From the NCBI GenBank assembly GCA_026261815.1, contig JAMPIT010000493.1, forward strand, positions 2,011,001 through 2,075,000: a stretch of 64,000 bases of DNA, written 5' to 3'. This document shows, in pieces, positions 35,658-47,500 of this stretch; the stretch's first letter is position 1; each line of letters begins with the position of its first letter. This DNA is from Monarcha castaneiventris obscurior (Eukaryota > Chordata > Aves > Passeriformes > Monarchidae). The notes beneath the pieces were generated by a model. It saw only the letters and a list, made by a program, of their open reading frames with translations, had not been told where the DNA came from and searched no databases. The position numbers were made by a program, and so were the translations under genes.

Positions 35658-36076
35658 ATCACAGAATCACAGAATGGTTTGGGTTGGAAGGACCTTAAAG
35701 ATCATCTTGTTCCAGCCCCCTGCTATGGGTAGGGACACCTCCCACTATCCCAGGTTGCTCCAAGCCCTGTCCCACCTGGCCTTGGACACTTCCAGGGATC
35801 CAGGGGCAGCCACAGCTTCTCTGTGCACCCTGTGCCAGGGCCTGCCCACCCTCACAGGGAAGAATTTCTTCCCAATATCCCATCTAGCCCTGCCCTCTGG
35901 CAGTTTGAAGTCATTCCCCTTTGTCCTGTCACTCCAGGCCCTTGTCCAAAGTCCTTCTCCAGCTCTCCTGGAGCTCCTTTAGCACATTAGGTCTCCCTGG
36001 AGCCTTCTCTTCCCCAGGCTGAACAAGCCCAGCTCTCCCAGCCTGGCTCCAGAGCAGAGGGGCTCCAGCCCCCTGT
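35658..36076 (-). mobile_element. CR1 LINE 3' region (about 420 bp)
   Basis: The plus strand starts ATCACAGAATCACAGAATGG and continues TTTGGGTTGGAAGGACC, the reverse complement of the CR1 3' terminus. It then runs through the whole conserved 3' region (CCAGGTTGCTCCAAGCCC, AGAATTTCTTCCC, CCCTTTGTCCTGTCACTCC) to GGGGCTCCAGCCCCCTG. This is the longest and best preserved CR1 here. It is 5'-truncated like most avian copies and lacks the reverse transcriptase frame apart from possible C-terminal remnants. Open frames running into it from unique DNA are artefacts. Confidence 0.95.
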
Positions 36077-39000
36077 ATCACACATGGGCCCCCACCCTGA
36101 CACACATCACCTGCTGGGGGCTGCTGCTGCAGGGTGGGCGCCAAGCAAGGAGTGCAGCAGGAGAATGGGAGCTGGACCTGCCAAATGCCAAAAATCCCCA
36201 CACTGCCCTCGTATCCTGAGGCTAAACCTGAAGTGCCTGAAGCCCAGATCCTTCCCCCAGCTCTGATGAAGATGTCCTTGGTGCCAGTGAGTCAGATCAA
36301 CCTCAGTCCCCATTCTGGGATGGTGTGGCCAGACAAGGGTGCCCTGCCTGCCGTGCTGCCCCCCATGCAGAGCTGCTCCTCACCCACCACAGCTTCCCTG
36401 CGCCCCTATCCCAGCACACACTGGAATAGATGGAATAAATAAATAGGTTTATTCCATCTAATTAACTTCTCCTTCCCTCTGCGGCTGATTTCTTCACAGT
36501 CAGGGCTCCACAGCCTCTCCAGCCCACTGAGCTGCCAGCACAGTCTTTTGTTTCAGCGCTTGCCTCTCCCAACAGCCCCATTCTCTCCTGCTCCCCCCAA
36601 AGGCACCCAGTGCCAAGAGCAGCATCACTGGAACCAGCCAGGGCTCCAGCGCAGCAAACTGAGCTCCTGTCCCACCGTGAACTCCTCTGAGGTTTCTTTG
36701 TGTTTTTATTTGAAACAGCAACAATTAGGAAAATAGCAAGGGCTTTTATTTAATTTGTTTTTCCTCCTTGGCTGGGCGTTTCCTGCCCAGACACCGCCCT
36801 GCAAAGGTGCCTCAGCCTCCGCATGGCTCTGCAGGTTCCAAAACATTCACAGCTGTCACTGCAGAGCAGAAACTCTGCTGAGGAGAGATAAACACGGGGG
36901 TTTTCCATCTGCAGCTGACAACTGTGGCTGCATCATTTGGGACTCCTTGGGTGTGATTTTTCAGCAGTTCTGGGCTTCCATCCTCTTGCTGAGAGCTCTA
37001 CACCCCACTTTTCTTTTTGGAGTTCCCAGTGTGTGCCTGGTCCTCTGCCAGCAGATGTCCTGATGGCTGTGTGGCCCATGCCTGCACTCCCAGCTGAGCC
37101 ACAGCTTCTACAAATCCCTCGTGGGTGAGGCACGTGGTTTTTAAAAATCTGTATCTGCCATGCAGACTGAGACAACATGAAGAAGTAAGAGCATTTGTAA
37201 TTAAAGAAATCCATTGCAAATTACTTTACAGCACAAGCTCATGCCAAGGCCAAGGCTGTTAACAGTCTGAAGCCATTCAGCCAAGCCACACTCAAGCCAC
37301 GACAAGTCAAAAAAATAAAGTTAATAAAATATCCTTGAAATGAAATGCAGGTCATGGTACTTGATCTGCATATTTATAAAAGCTGAGCCTAATCCAGCCA
37401 AACTTTGCAGAATAAAGATCTTGCTCGTCTTTGATCCTGCCTGTGCCTCCTCAGGGAATATCAGTTTTCCTTCAGCAAAGTTAGATGGGATGAAGAGTCA
37501 CCTCAAAAGCAGCAAGATCTGCACAGGGTGGGGAAGTGATGGAGAGCTGTCCCTTGAAGCTGAGGGATGCTGAGCTGGCAGCATGGGGCAGCTCCTGGGC
37601 ACACTCTGGGCACATATTTGCAGCACTTCAGGCAGCCAAACTTTACACTCTCCTGGCTGAGGTCTGGGCACTGCAGTACCTGCCAATTCAGCATTAAATT
37701 CCATGATCAGCTGAAGCAGAAGAGCCTCTCTGCCTGCAGGGCCTGGCTTAATCTGCTGAGTCCAGCCTAGAGCCTCACAGCAAAACATTCTCTTGGCAAC
37801 TCATTTACCCAGCACTGGATAATGACATTTTTGCAGAAAACCTTAACCTTAAGGAATCCCCCTCACACCAGCAGCGAAAATGATGGTGAGGAGCCTGCCC
37901 AGGACTCTGTACCAGGATGGATCCTGCAGGCTGGAGGCAAGCACCTCCTGGATCACATTATCCCCTGCTGCTGCTCCAGCTGTGCTCATGCAGTACCACA
38001 AGGCTCCGTTTCCACAAAAAACACGGCAGGGAAGGCAGCCCCCCAGGCAATGTGGCTTGTGCCTCCTCCCCTGAGAGCCCTGAGGAGTGACCTGAGGTGC
38101 AGAACCCCTCTGTTCCAGAGCACCTGGGTGGCTCTTAACCCTGCAGGTTTTAGGCAAGCTCTGTCCTAGCAAGGCGAGGGATTTAGCACAGCATGAAGGA
38201 GTGTGTCTCAGGCTGGGAGGTTAACAGCTTCACCCCAGATGGAGGTCTGGGGGAAGGAGAAGTCTTTGGGACATCAGCTCTTGGAAGTTTAAGGTGCTTC
38301 TCTGCGGTACCAGGGGCTGAGAGTTTCTTGGTGTGTTTGCAAATATAAATACTTGTGCAAACACGAGGGAAACCACAGGTATTATTCACCCCAAAATTGC
38401 CCAGGAAATTGTCCAGAGATGATCATCTCAGCTACAGAGTAGCAGGAAAACAGTTTCAGGCCAACAGGACCAGTGGTCTCAATGTGTTGAAGTCAAGAGA
38501 TTGAAGTGAAAATCAGAGAACCATTGTGATAAAACCAACATTATTTAAAACCTCTCAGCTAGACTGGGTCCTGCAGAGTTCTGTGAGAGCCAAAGCAGTG
38601 GTACCAAGCCCTGGCCCAGCCCCCCAGTTCGGCCAGTGCACATCCCAGTCTGAGCTGGTGTTACATCGCCAGCCTCTCGCTGCTGCCACCAGTCCTTGCT
38701 CTGACCATCCTGCCCTGCAAGAGCTCACTCCCACGTGTGGGTCATAAACCTTTCCATCCCAGGTCACAGGGGACATCTTGGTGTGGCAAACACCAGCTCA
38801 GAGTCTGTGCAGCCCTGCAGGTAAGGGCTGCAGGCAGGATTCAGCCTTTGGCTCTGCTCCTGGCTTTGAAATCCCCCCCATCATCATCGTCCCTGTGTGA
38901 GTCACTGCCCACACGCAGGATGATGAAAACAATCCTTCATCCCCCCGGCTGTGCCTTTGCTCTCTGGAGACAGCGGGTTGCATGCTGTCACCACAAAAAT

Positions 39001-40943
39001 ATGACAGTTCCTCTGTCTCTTGGCTGCAGGGAGAACCAAAGTGAGCAAGTACCAGTGAGGCTCAGAAATAGGGAGGCAAACCCTGAGCACTCCCCATGCA
39101 GCACACACCGTCCAGCGAACACAGCTGTGCTTGCAGCAAGAGGGTATCCGTGGGCTTTCTGCATTTTTGTGCAGCAGTACAGCATCAGATCTGTTCTCTG
39201 CCCTCTGATCTTCTCCATCCCCTCCTCTCTGCTTCCATCTCCATTTCAATGTATTATCTGGTTAAATATATTAAAGCATGAGCTTTAACCCCCCCCCCCT
39301 CCATGCACATTCTAACCCACACCCATCCCTTGGTCCCTGCTCAAGCCTGGAGCTGGTGCACTACAGAACAAAACATCAGCTCCACCTCTGCTCAGCACAG
39401 AGACAGGAGTCACAGGCTGCTGCAAAAAGGGAATTGGACTTCTCACCATCCCACACGAGGCCAGAGACTGTGGTGATCCAGAGCCATGGGGCAGGAAGGA
39501 GTCTGGGGTGGGGAAAGCCTCCACCCAAGGCTCAGGGCACTGATCACCGATGCCAGCTGGCAACAAGAAACCTGTTGGGCAGAGCCCACCTCCAGCCAGG
39601 GCCTCGTCCAGCCTGGGGACACTGCAGCCACCTCCTCTTCCTCAGGGATGGTGGCTCAGATGCTTGGAGAGCATTGCAAGGACAGGCAAGACCAGCTCCA
39701 GGCTGCAGCTCAGCCTCGCTGCCCAGCACACTGCAGAGATAAGCTAAGGCACACACGGAGCATCTCCACCCAAAACGGGACTTTCAGCAGGCTCAAGGCC
39801 TGGGTTTCCAGCCAGAAGGAAAGCAGGGGTTTGTCTGTAGTTACACAAGAAGTTAGTGGAGAGGAAACGAGCCCGGGTTTTCCAAGTCCTTGATTATCCC
39901 CCCAATAAGGGGATGCACAGCACTTCCTCTGTGAGCCGCAGAGGTCCTCGGAGGCGGGAGGTGCCAGGTCTCCCCCTCTGAGGTGAGGGAAATGCCGGAG
40001 GCAACCAATGCCTCCCCCTGCTTTCCCACCTCTCCTCGCAGAGCACAGGGAGCCGTGGGCAGGGGCTGCCCCGCTACACCCCGGGGTCCCGCAGAGCCCC
40101 ATCCTGAGTCACGGAGCGCTCCAGCCCCAGCACATTATATCGGGATGAATCACTCGCTGACCTCTGCCTTCCACAGTGTTCGGTTTCTAATTTTATGGGC
40201 TGTATCAGCAGGGTTATTGAATCCAGATGTCTGCAAAATGCAACTGTAGCACACAGAAAGCCACAAGGAAAGGCGTTGGTGGCGAGGACCGGGGCATGTG
40301 GTTCATTTTTCATAAGCAAATGCTGGCTTAGGAGGGAGAGGAAGGCACCTCCTGTCCCCTGCCTGCTCAGGGCTCTGCAGGAGCCAAGTGATTTCCATAG
40401 ACCATCTCGCATTTCCCTCACTAACTTATCCTTGCCCTCCCTCTACCTGAAAGCATCTGTCCCCCCAGGCAGAGCTGCACATCAGGCTCAGGTGGGTCCC
40501 ACCTGAGGGAGCTTTGGGAGATGCTGCAGAAATCTGGGTCCTGTGCAGCCTCTGTGCCTTGGCAAGGACGTGGTGCTGCTCTGGGATGGGCACTGGACTG
40601 GAGCAGAGCTTCAGCTTTCTGAGACTGACCTGTGGAGCACAGATCATGGCACAAGCCAGCCAGGGGCAGCAACACCTGGCAGCTGTCAGGGATGGGCATC
40701 TGGTTTGCATGGAGCACAGCTGGCTCTGAGACAACACGAGAGCATTTGTCCCTCCAAGGGGAGAAGTAAAGAAAAGAAAAAGAGAAAAGAAATGTCCAGA
40801 CCTTGCCTAAACTTCAAAGAGAAGCCTGTGGAGTGACCTGCCTGCAGTGGGGCCGTAGGAACCCACAGCACTGCCCCTACCACGTGGGTGGTTCCTGAGC
40901 ATTGACACAACGTGGGATCAGAGGCACCAGGGGATGGAAAGGA
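36077..40943. other. Unique noncoding DNA, no gene recognised
   Basis: About 4.9 kb. Points of note: an AT-rich block at 37180-37400, an inverted pair of forkhead-like sites (38333-38364), a C run at 39289-39299, and a CpG-enriched patch at 39860-40160. Open frames up to about 180 codons (38737-39288) have no recognisable domain. Confidence 0.45.
38333..38364. repeat. 9-bp inverted repeat with forkhead-like halves
   Basis: GTGTTTGCA (38333-38341) and TGCAAACAC (38356-38364) are perfect inverted copies, separated by 14 AT-rich bases. Each arm contains TGTTTGC, a forkhead-type core. Confidence 0.75.
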
Positions 40944-41002
40944 TTATTTATTTATTTATTTGATGTTTTTAAAGATCTTCCTGCCCCTTCCCTTCCCTTC
41001 CC
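40944..41002. repeat. Short (ATTT)n and (CCCTT)n simple repeats
   Basis: About four ATTT units at 40944-40961 are followed by about four CCCTT units at 40984-41002. Both are low-complexity and unlikely to be functional. Confidence 0.85.
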
Positions 41003-42400
41003 TGCAGCTCTGACATGGCAGAGCTGACCTGAGCCTCTCCAAGCTGGATATTCCCAAGAGCTGTGTGTGGATTCACATCCCCCAAGGGACCTTGGTACGA
41101 AAATGAGCAAGGTGATGTTCAGGACCCAAACTGACAGCAACAGGCCATAACCCAAATAACTGCATTTTCTGCTTAGCTCCATTGTACAGTGACCCCAAAT
41201 AAATCATTCACTCCCAGGTTTTAGCTCACCTGACATCGTGCACTGACATAGCTTCACCTTCATGAGAAATGCTGGCCTCCAGGAGGAAGATTTCCAGTGG
41301 TGACCTGCTTCATGCTAACTGAAAACCCCACAAACCCTTCCTTGGCTCCTGCTAACTAAAAGTGACAACAAACTGCTGCCAGGAGATCAACAATTTGGCT
41401 GTCTTGTCCACACCTTGGCCTCCAGTCCTCCTGAATAAGCCCCAAGAGAACATCTGCCTTCTACAGAGAGGCCAGCACTGGTCCTCTGCACAGCTCATAG
41501 GAGGTGGAAGATACACCAGTGCTTCATTGTGAGCTTCGCCCTGGCATTGCTGGGATGTCTGTGGGGAATTTCTCTGCACCCACCTGCTCTCCTGCTGCTG
41601 TGGGGCTCAAACTGAGCTGAGACCCGGCTGATAAACGCCTCCTCTGCTCTCAGTTTTCCCCTGCATCTCCCACGTCTCACTGCTCAGGACAGAGGGAAGC
41701 TGTGCAGAGAAACAGAGATCCAGGAGCACATATGGGTTTTCTCATTTTCTACTTTGTCACCTTGGAAAGAGTGAGGTATAATACATAAAACAGGGAGAGA
41801 CAGTAATTATGAAGTTGACCTTCACCGTGGTATTCCAACTGACACAGCTGCACCTACGCCGAGTCTCTCCTGACCTTGGCTGCTCTTAGGGCTGCTCCTG
41901 CCTCTCAGGAACCCAGAAATGAGTTTTTTCGAGCAGTCAGTGGATCTGGGCTGGTATTTCTCCTGCACACAAGTCACACCCAAGCGCTTCGAGAAAGCCC
42001 AGAAGACCTGCAGGGGATGAGCTTAACGTACAGATGGACTTGGTGCCAAGTTTCAGCCTAATGGGAATCACAACAGCTGACTTACAACACCCTCCCCTTT
42101 AAAGTCAGGGTTTATGGGGGAGGAATCTCTGCCAGATCCAGAAACTATAGCAACTGCTGCAATAAAATAGCATTTCAGCATAAAGCTATTTTTACAGCAC
42201 ATGGCCACGTTTGTGGCATGGCAGTTTCCAGGGTTTTTCAGATGTCTGCTGCCAGAAGATTTAGTTGGATTAGTAGTTAAAGAGGGAGGGATCATATTGG
42301 GTTGTTGAATACACCCCTTTGCCTGCAATGGGAAAAATTATATCCTACAAGGTGATTCATCAGGTATTAAATTAATATCACACTTGATCTCGGCTGTCTA
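41003..42400. other. Unique noncoding DNA, no gene recognised
   Basis: No gene, repeat or regulatory site could be supported in this stretch. Confidence 0.5.
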
Positions 42401-42500
42401 AAAGGCCAGGCTTGCCCCAGGGCCCAAACCTGGTCGCATTGAAGTCAACACGACTTTTGCAATTGGCTTCAGTGAGGCAGCTGTGATCCAAGCCACCATC
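42401..42500. repeat. Old dispersed sauropsid-type repeat with palindromic core
   Basis: ATTGAAGTCAA (42438-42448) and TTGGCTTCAGT (42463-42473) form an imperfect inverted repeat (9 of 11) around CACGACTTTTGCAA. It resembles a repeat common in reptile and bird genomes whose core is 'attgaagtcaatgg...ccattgacttcagtgg'. I recognise the pattern from general knowledge and cannot assign a family name. The strand and outer limits are uncertain. Confidence 0.45.
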
Positions 42501-44504
42501 AGACTTGCCTGAAGCCCAGAAACCCATATTCACACTGCTCACAATACCAGCAGCAAAGAGTTATGATCTGTAATGGATTAAGGTTTATCTCAGCTCAGCC
42601 AGAGCTGATGCAAATTTTACCACTCATTTGCATGGGGCCAAAATGCCAAACAAAGTTGGGCTTAATTCTGGGTGGCACCATTTCTTCCTGTTGTTCCAGT
42701 CCAATGTTTGACTCTTCCACAGCTCTTTGGTCTTTTCTGCTATAGGAGAATTTATTTCAATGTTTATGAGGGTGGAAAAGGTGGTCCTATGAGCAGAAGA
42801 GAAGATTTACCAGTATCTGAACTTAATTTTGCACCAGTGGCCAGATAAATTGCTCCTACAAGCCTCACCACTGACAGCACAGAGGGGAAAAAACACTAAA
42901 AAGAAAATCAAATACTATTTCAAACAGATACCAATATCCTATCTGACGCTAGATCAAACTACTGCTCAGTGAACTGCTTTTTCCTGATAACTCAGTGCAA
43001 GGGATCCTGGCATCTCTGTGAGTATGACAGACTGACTTCCATAGCTCGAAACAGGCTGCTTCACTCAGGTAACCCCAAGGTGCCTCAAGCCTCCCCTGGA
43101 CACCAACTCCCCCACCCTGTATTTAATCCATGGTTTTAGTGATGGGAGAGCCACCGGATTCACCCCATTCTTGGGCCAATCTCTGTCTGCCAAAGTATCT
43201 TTTTATTTGCTAATCTGCACCTTCTTCCCACAATTAGCTTTGGTTTTTGTCACTTCATTGAACACTCTGGGCCCCCACCACGGTTTGCTGATTCAGCCTG
43301 GGTCTCCCCAGCCCTACCTCGTCTCCTCCGACCACGGATCCCCCACATGCTGCACTCTGCCTGCTGGAAGGGCTGCTCTGTACCCACACACCAGAATCCA
43401 CAGGCACCACCCGAAGCCAAGGTGGCTTAATCAGGGCTGAGATTTTGCAGTAGCCTCTCTTCAAAACTCCCCTGAAGCTGTGGCCCACCGTGGAACTGTG
43501 CTTACTCCTGTTTCCACTTGTGTCAGTCCAACACGGGTCAAAAGCCCAGGGAAAGCAGAAGTGATCATCCACAAGTGAGAAACTTGGTACTAACTGTTGG
43601 TTTCCCAAGAAATATTGGCAATGGATGAGGCTTAAAGCGAGGGACAGATCACACCAAGTGTACACCCTGTAAGGCAAGGACTGTGCCCCATTTGATCTGG
43701 GGGGCTCATGCCCACAAACAAGCACACCTTGGGCGGCCTGAAGTGAACAAACCCAGCCAACACCCTTCTTATTATGTGGAAAACACAGATCCTGCTCAGC
43801 CTCTTAAATAAACCCCTCAATGCCCTGCTGGGCTTAGGGCTGGCGAGGGAGAGCTGCCCTTGAGCTGAATATTTACCGGAGTCTTCTCTGCACAGCTCGG
43901 TGAAACTCTGTGGGTAACTGGGTAGGGAATGACCCGTGGGTCCCACAGAGACTGGGGTTGGTGTAAGCAGTGCAGGAAGGTTTGTTCATCTCAGCTCTCT
44001 GAGCCAGACCAAAGCAGCCCTCACCTTGTTTATTCACCCAGGGTGCCTGTGAAAGGCAAGTGGGAGCTATTATACACCCACTCGGGACAGGCAGGAATGC
44101 CAACACCAGGTGCAGAGAGATGGAGACACGGACAGGCAAACAGGTTCCCTTGGGCAAGGGTTCCTCAGCTGATGCCAGGAATTATAGGGAGCAGCCCAAA
44201 GGGCAGTGGCCAGTGTAGAAACAAATTAGGAGAACGCCAAATCTGGTCCTCCTGCCCCAATGGAGACTCTGGGAATTTGTGGTGGATGATGATCCCAAGA
44301 GCAACTCGTGGGTATCCATCACTCAAATTGCCTTTCCTCCCTCAGCTTTGCCATCACTCTCCCACTTCTCAGCATGAGCTGAAGATCAGGTGCTGTGTTG
44401 TGACATGATAACAGCACCCCTGGCACACTGGAGGAGGGGATAAAACCTGAATGCTCCCAGAATCAGAGGCACCTTTCCAAAATGTCAACCTTCACCCCAG
44501 TGCT
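42501..44504. other. Unique noncoding DNA, no gene recognised
   Basis: Overlapping frames of about 150 codons on both strands at 43.2-44.4 kb have no recognisable domain. No repeat was seen. Confidence 0.45.
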
Positions 44505-44580
44505 GGTTTGCCTCTCCGTAAAATGGGACTAAAAAATCTTGCTTGTTGCCCAGAGTGGAATTTAAGTCTTCATCAGGCAA
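44505..44580 (+). mobile_element. MIR-like ancient SINE fragment
   Basis: TTTGCCTCTCCGTAAAATGGGA resembles the MIR 3' core 'cagtttccycatctgtaaaatggg'. The TTGTTGCCCAGAGTGGAATTTAA that follows fits the adjoining MIR segment loosely. It is short and strongly diverged. Confidence 0.45.
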
Positions 44581-47500
44581 TCTTCAGGGATTCCTTTGAA
44601 GATGGAAAGTTTTAATAAGTGTTAGAATGGAAGATGATATATCCATTGATATGAAAGCTCTCTACACAAAGAGATTTAATTCACTTGAAAAGTGTATTCA
44701 TACTTTACCAAGTGATCTGCCCACGTGTAAAGCTGCAAAGTGGATGTCTGGGACTGTGACAACACTGTCCTGATTTACCACTGTCCTGATCACCCAGCCT
44801 TTGACACAGCTTAGAAGGGTGGGATATTTTTTTTCTATTATTTACCAGATTTGGAAGGGAGGCAAGGAAAGAAGTAGTGAGTTAGTCAAGCTTGGGATAA
44901 ATGTTGGGGTTACTTTTCTGAGGTCCCCAGGGGCATCAGCCACCTCAGTCACCCATCCCCTCGAGCCTGTTGTGTTGGCTGGTACCCCCATCAGCCTGAG
45001 AGGTCAGTTTTTAGCAGGGGAAGAGCAGAAAATGAACAATGCTTACCCAGGAAATGTAACTGGGGCTGAGGAAGCTGAAGGGGGAAATACATCAGCTGTG
45101 CAGAAAAGATAACAAACACCTTCAGCATTGCCATAAATAATTAAAAGGCAAAGAAAGAGCACACCTGGGTGGCACAAAGATATATCTGTGACTCACAAGC
45201 TATACCCACCACCTCCCCTCAGCCATCACCCGTCGTTCTCAGCACAGAACCTTTTTGTACCTCACCACTTTTGCCTGATTTGGTTTTTGCCCACTTTCCT
45301 CATTTTGCACAGCAAGGAGCTGGCCTGGCTCGTGGAGAAGCCCAAGGTGCCTCCTGCTCCAGCCCAGGAAATGCCCTTGAAGCCCAGGCACAGCAGCACT
45401 ACCAGAACACAGCTAAATCCATTCTGAGCCAAGAGCACACGGAGCCATGGAGCCGGAGAGGGAGACATGGCCTCAGCCCCAGCTCTTCACCCTTTGCTTT
45501 CTCTGCCATGAGTTGCTTCACAGACATGCAAGAGGCCAAAGCAGCAAAAGCAGAGCTGGAATCTGCGTGCCCAACACCTGGGATCCACAGGGGAAGGGAG
45601 ACCCTGCCAAGAATTATTTTAACCTTCAATATTTCTGGCAGCAGAGCTTCAGTCAAATGGTCCCTACTGTTTTTTTTGGGTTATGTCACTCTGACACAAG
45701 TTGGTCCAGACCAAAACGATCCACGTGCTCAAAGAGAGAAGGGTTTGTTTTCCATCTTAATGGACTTTCAGTAGCAGGGGAAAGGATGCCTGGAATAATA
45801 ATCCTTAATAATAGTTTCAAGAAGGAAAATCAGGCTAGATATAGCCCATATCCCATTCAGATGCAGTGTGTATTTTTCTCCTCCAAGCCCCTCCTCCGGC
45901 TAGTGGTGGGGCACTTCCCTCCTGCATCCCAAGAGCTCCCTGCAGAGCCAGGTGGGAAGTGCTGTCCAGGGACCCATCCCTAAACTGGCATTTTTAGTGC
46001 AAGTTACTTGCAAAGAGTATTTTCTTTCTGGAAAAGATGAAATGCAAATGAAAGATTTCAATTGATGTGAACCACGCTGGTTCCAGTTCACCATAAAAAT
46101 AAATTTAAAAAAAAAAGGAAATGGTGAGTTTTTAGACTAATTTGGAAAATCTTAGGGAAACTATTTGGCCACTATCAGGCAAGGGGAAGAGTGGCTGTGT
46201 ACCATTTCTTGTGGTTTTCTGTGTGTTTGTTGCTGCAGGTGGAGCTTCAGAGGAAATCCCTGCCCTGCTGGAGGACACTGGGATCTGTACCTGGGGCTAC
46301 CATGGGAGCACGGGGCAGACGCTGATGCACTGAGATTACTTTTGAAAATTACTTTTTAAAAATCATGTGAAAAGCAACAAGAGTGGCTTTTTCCATCCCA
46401 TTATTTGAATCCAGCTGCTGACCTTGGCTCTGGGAAAATAATTATTCTTGACTTCGAAGTGGGGAGATTTTTTTGTGCCAAAGGCAAATGTCTATAGATT
46501 TATAATATTTGCAAAAATCAAACGGCTGCAAGCCAAGCCATCCAGCTTGTAAAACACAACCAACCCTCCAGGGATAATTTAAAACTGACCCTGAAGCACT
46601 GAAATTCCAACCATAGATGATGCAAAACATAACCCACCATTTTCTTATCTCCTGGATGCTCCCATCAGTGTGGGCTTCAGGGACAAAGACCAGCCAGAGG
46701 AGACTGAAAGAAAGTAAAAATAAGAACTTTAAAAAAAAAAAAGCTCCAAAATAAGTTTGTGTTAATGAAGGCAAAAAGGCCTGGCAGGCCAGAAGGCAAA
46801 CTTTGTCATCCACACAGCCAAGAGTTGCAAAGGCAGCCACAGTCCATGCTTTTTCCATTGTGCTCTGCCAGAATAACCCACAAAATTCTCCTGGGATGAA
46901 ACAACCCACTCTCTGCTTCTCGAGCAATCCAGGCTTAGATCTGTTTCTGACTAACAAAACTGTGAGCTTTGATGGTTCGTCCCTACAATCAGGACTCATC
47001 TGCTGGTGATTGGAGTCTCCAGCCCCCAAACCTCTAAGCACAGGGCAAGTTCCCTTAAGTCTGTGAGATGTCCTACAGCCGGGGACCACCTGAACCAGGA
47101 TGAAGCAGCACCTGGTCCCGTCAAAGGTATCAGTGCTGGTAGTGAGCCAGTTTGGCAAGAGAGGAAAAAAACCCATTTACTGGTTAAAAAGCTCTTGTGG
47201 AACAGAGAAGCTGGAGGAGATTTGCCCAGTTGTGTTTCCCACAAGCAGGAGCACCACGAGGAGTGCAGCCTGTTGGGGAAGAAGAGGGTTTAGACTGCCA
47301 GGATTGCTGTGTACTCCACCTTGCAACTCACTGCAACAGGGTCCTGCTCCAATTCACCAGGACACAGTGGTTTCTCTGAAAAACAGTAGGTGCAGGGCTC
47401 ATCCAGAGCAAACAGAAGCAACACTGACAGCAAAAAACAAGATCCATGCCAAGGGTTCAGTGAGAATAGAGTGATCATTCCTAGGGTATCAAACTCTGAA

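Noticed and set aside
46442..47176. 244-codon minus-strand open frame
   Set aside because: It crosses an A-rich run, its composition is atypical (Phe/Cys/Trp rich), and it matches no family known to me. It is likely chance.
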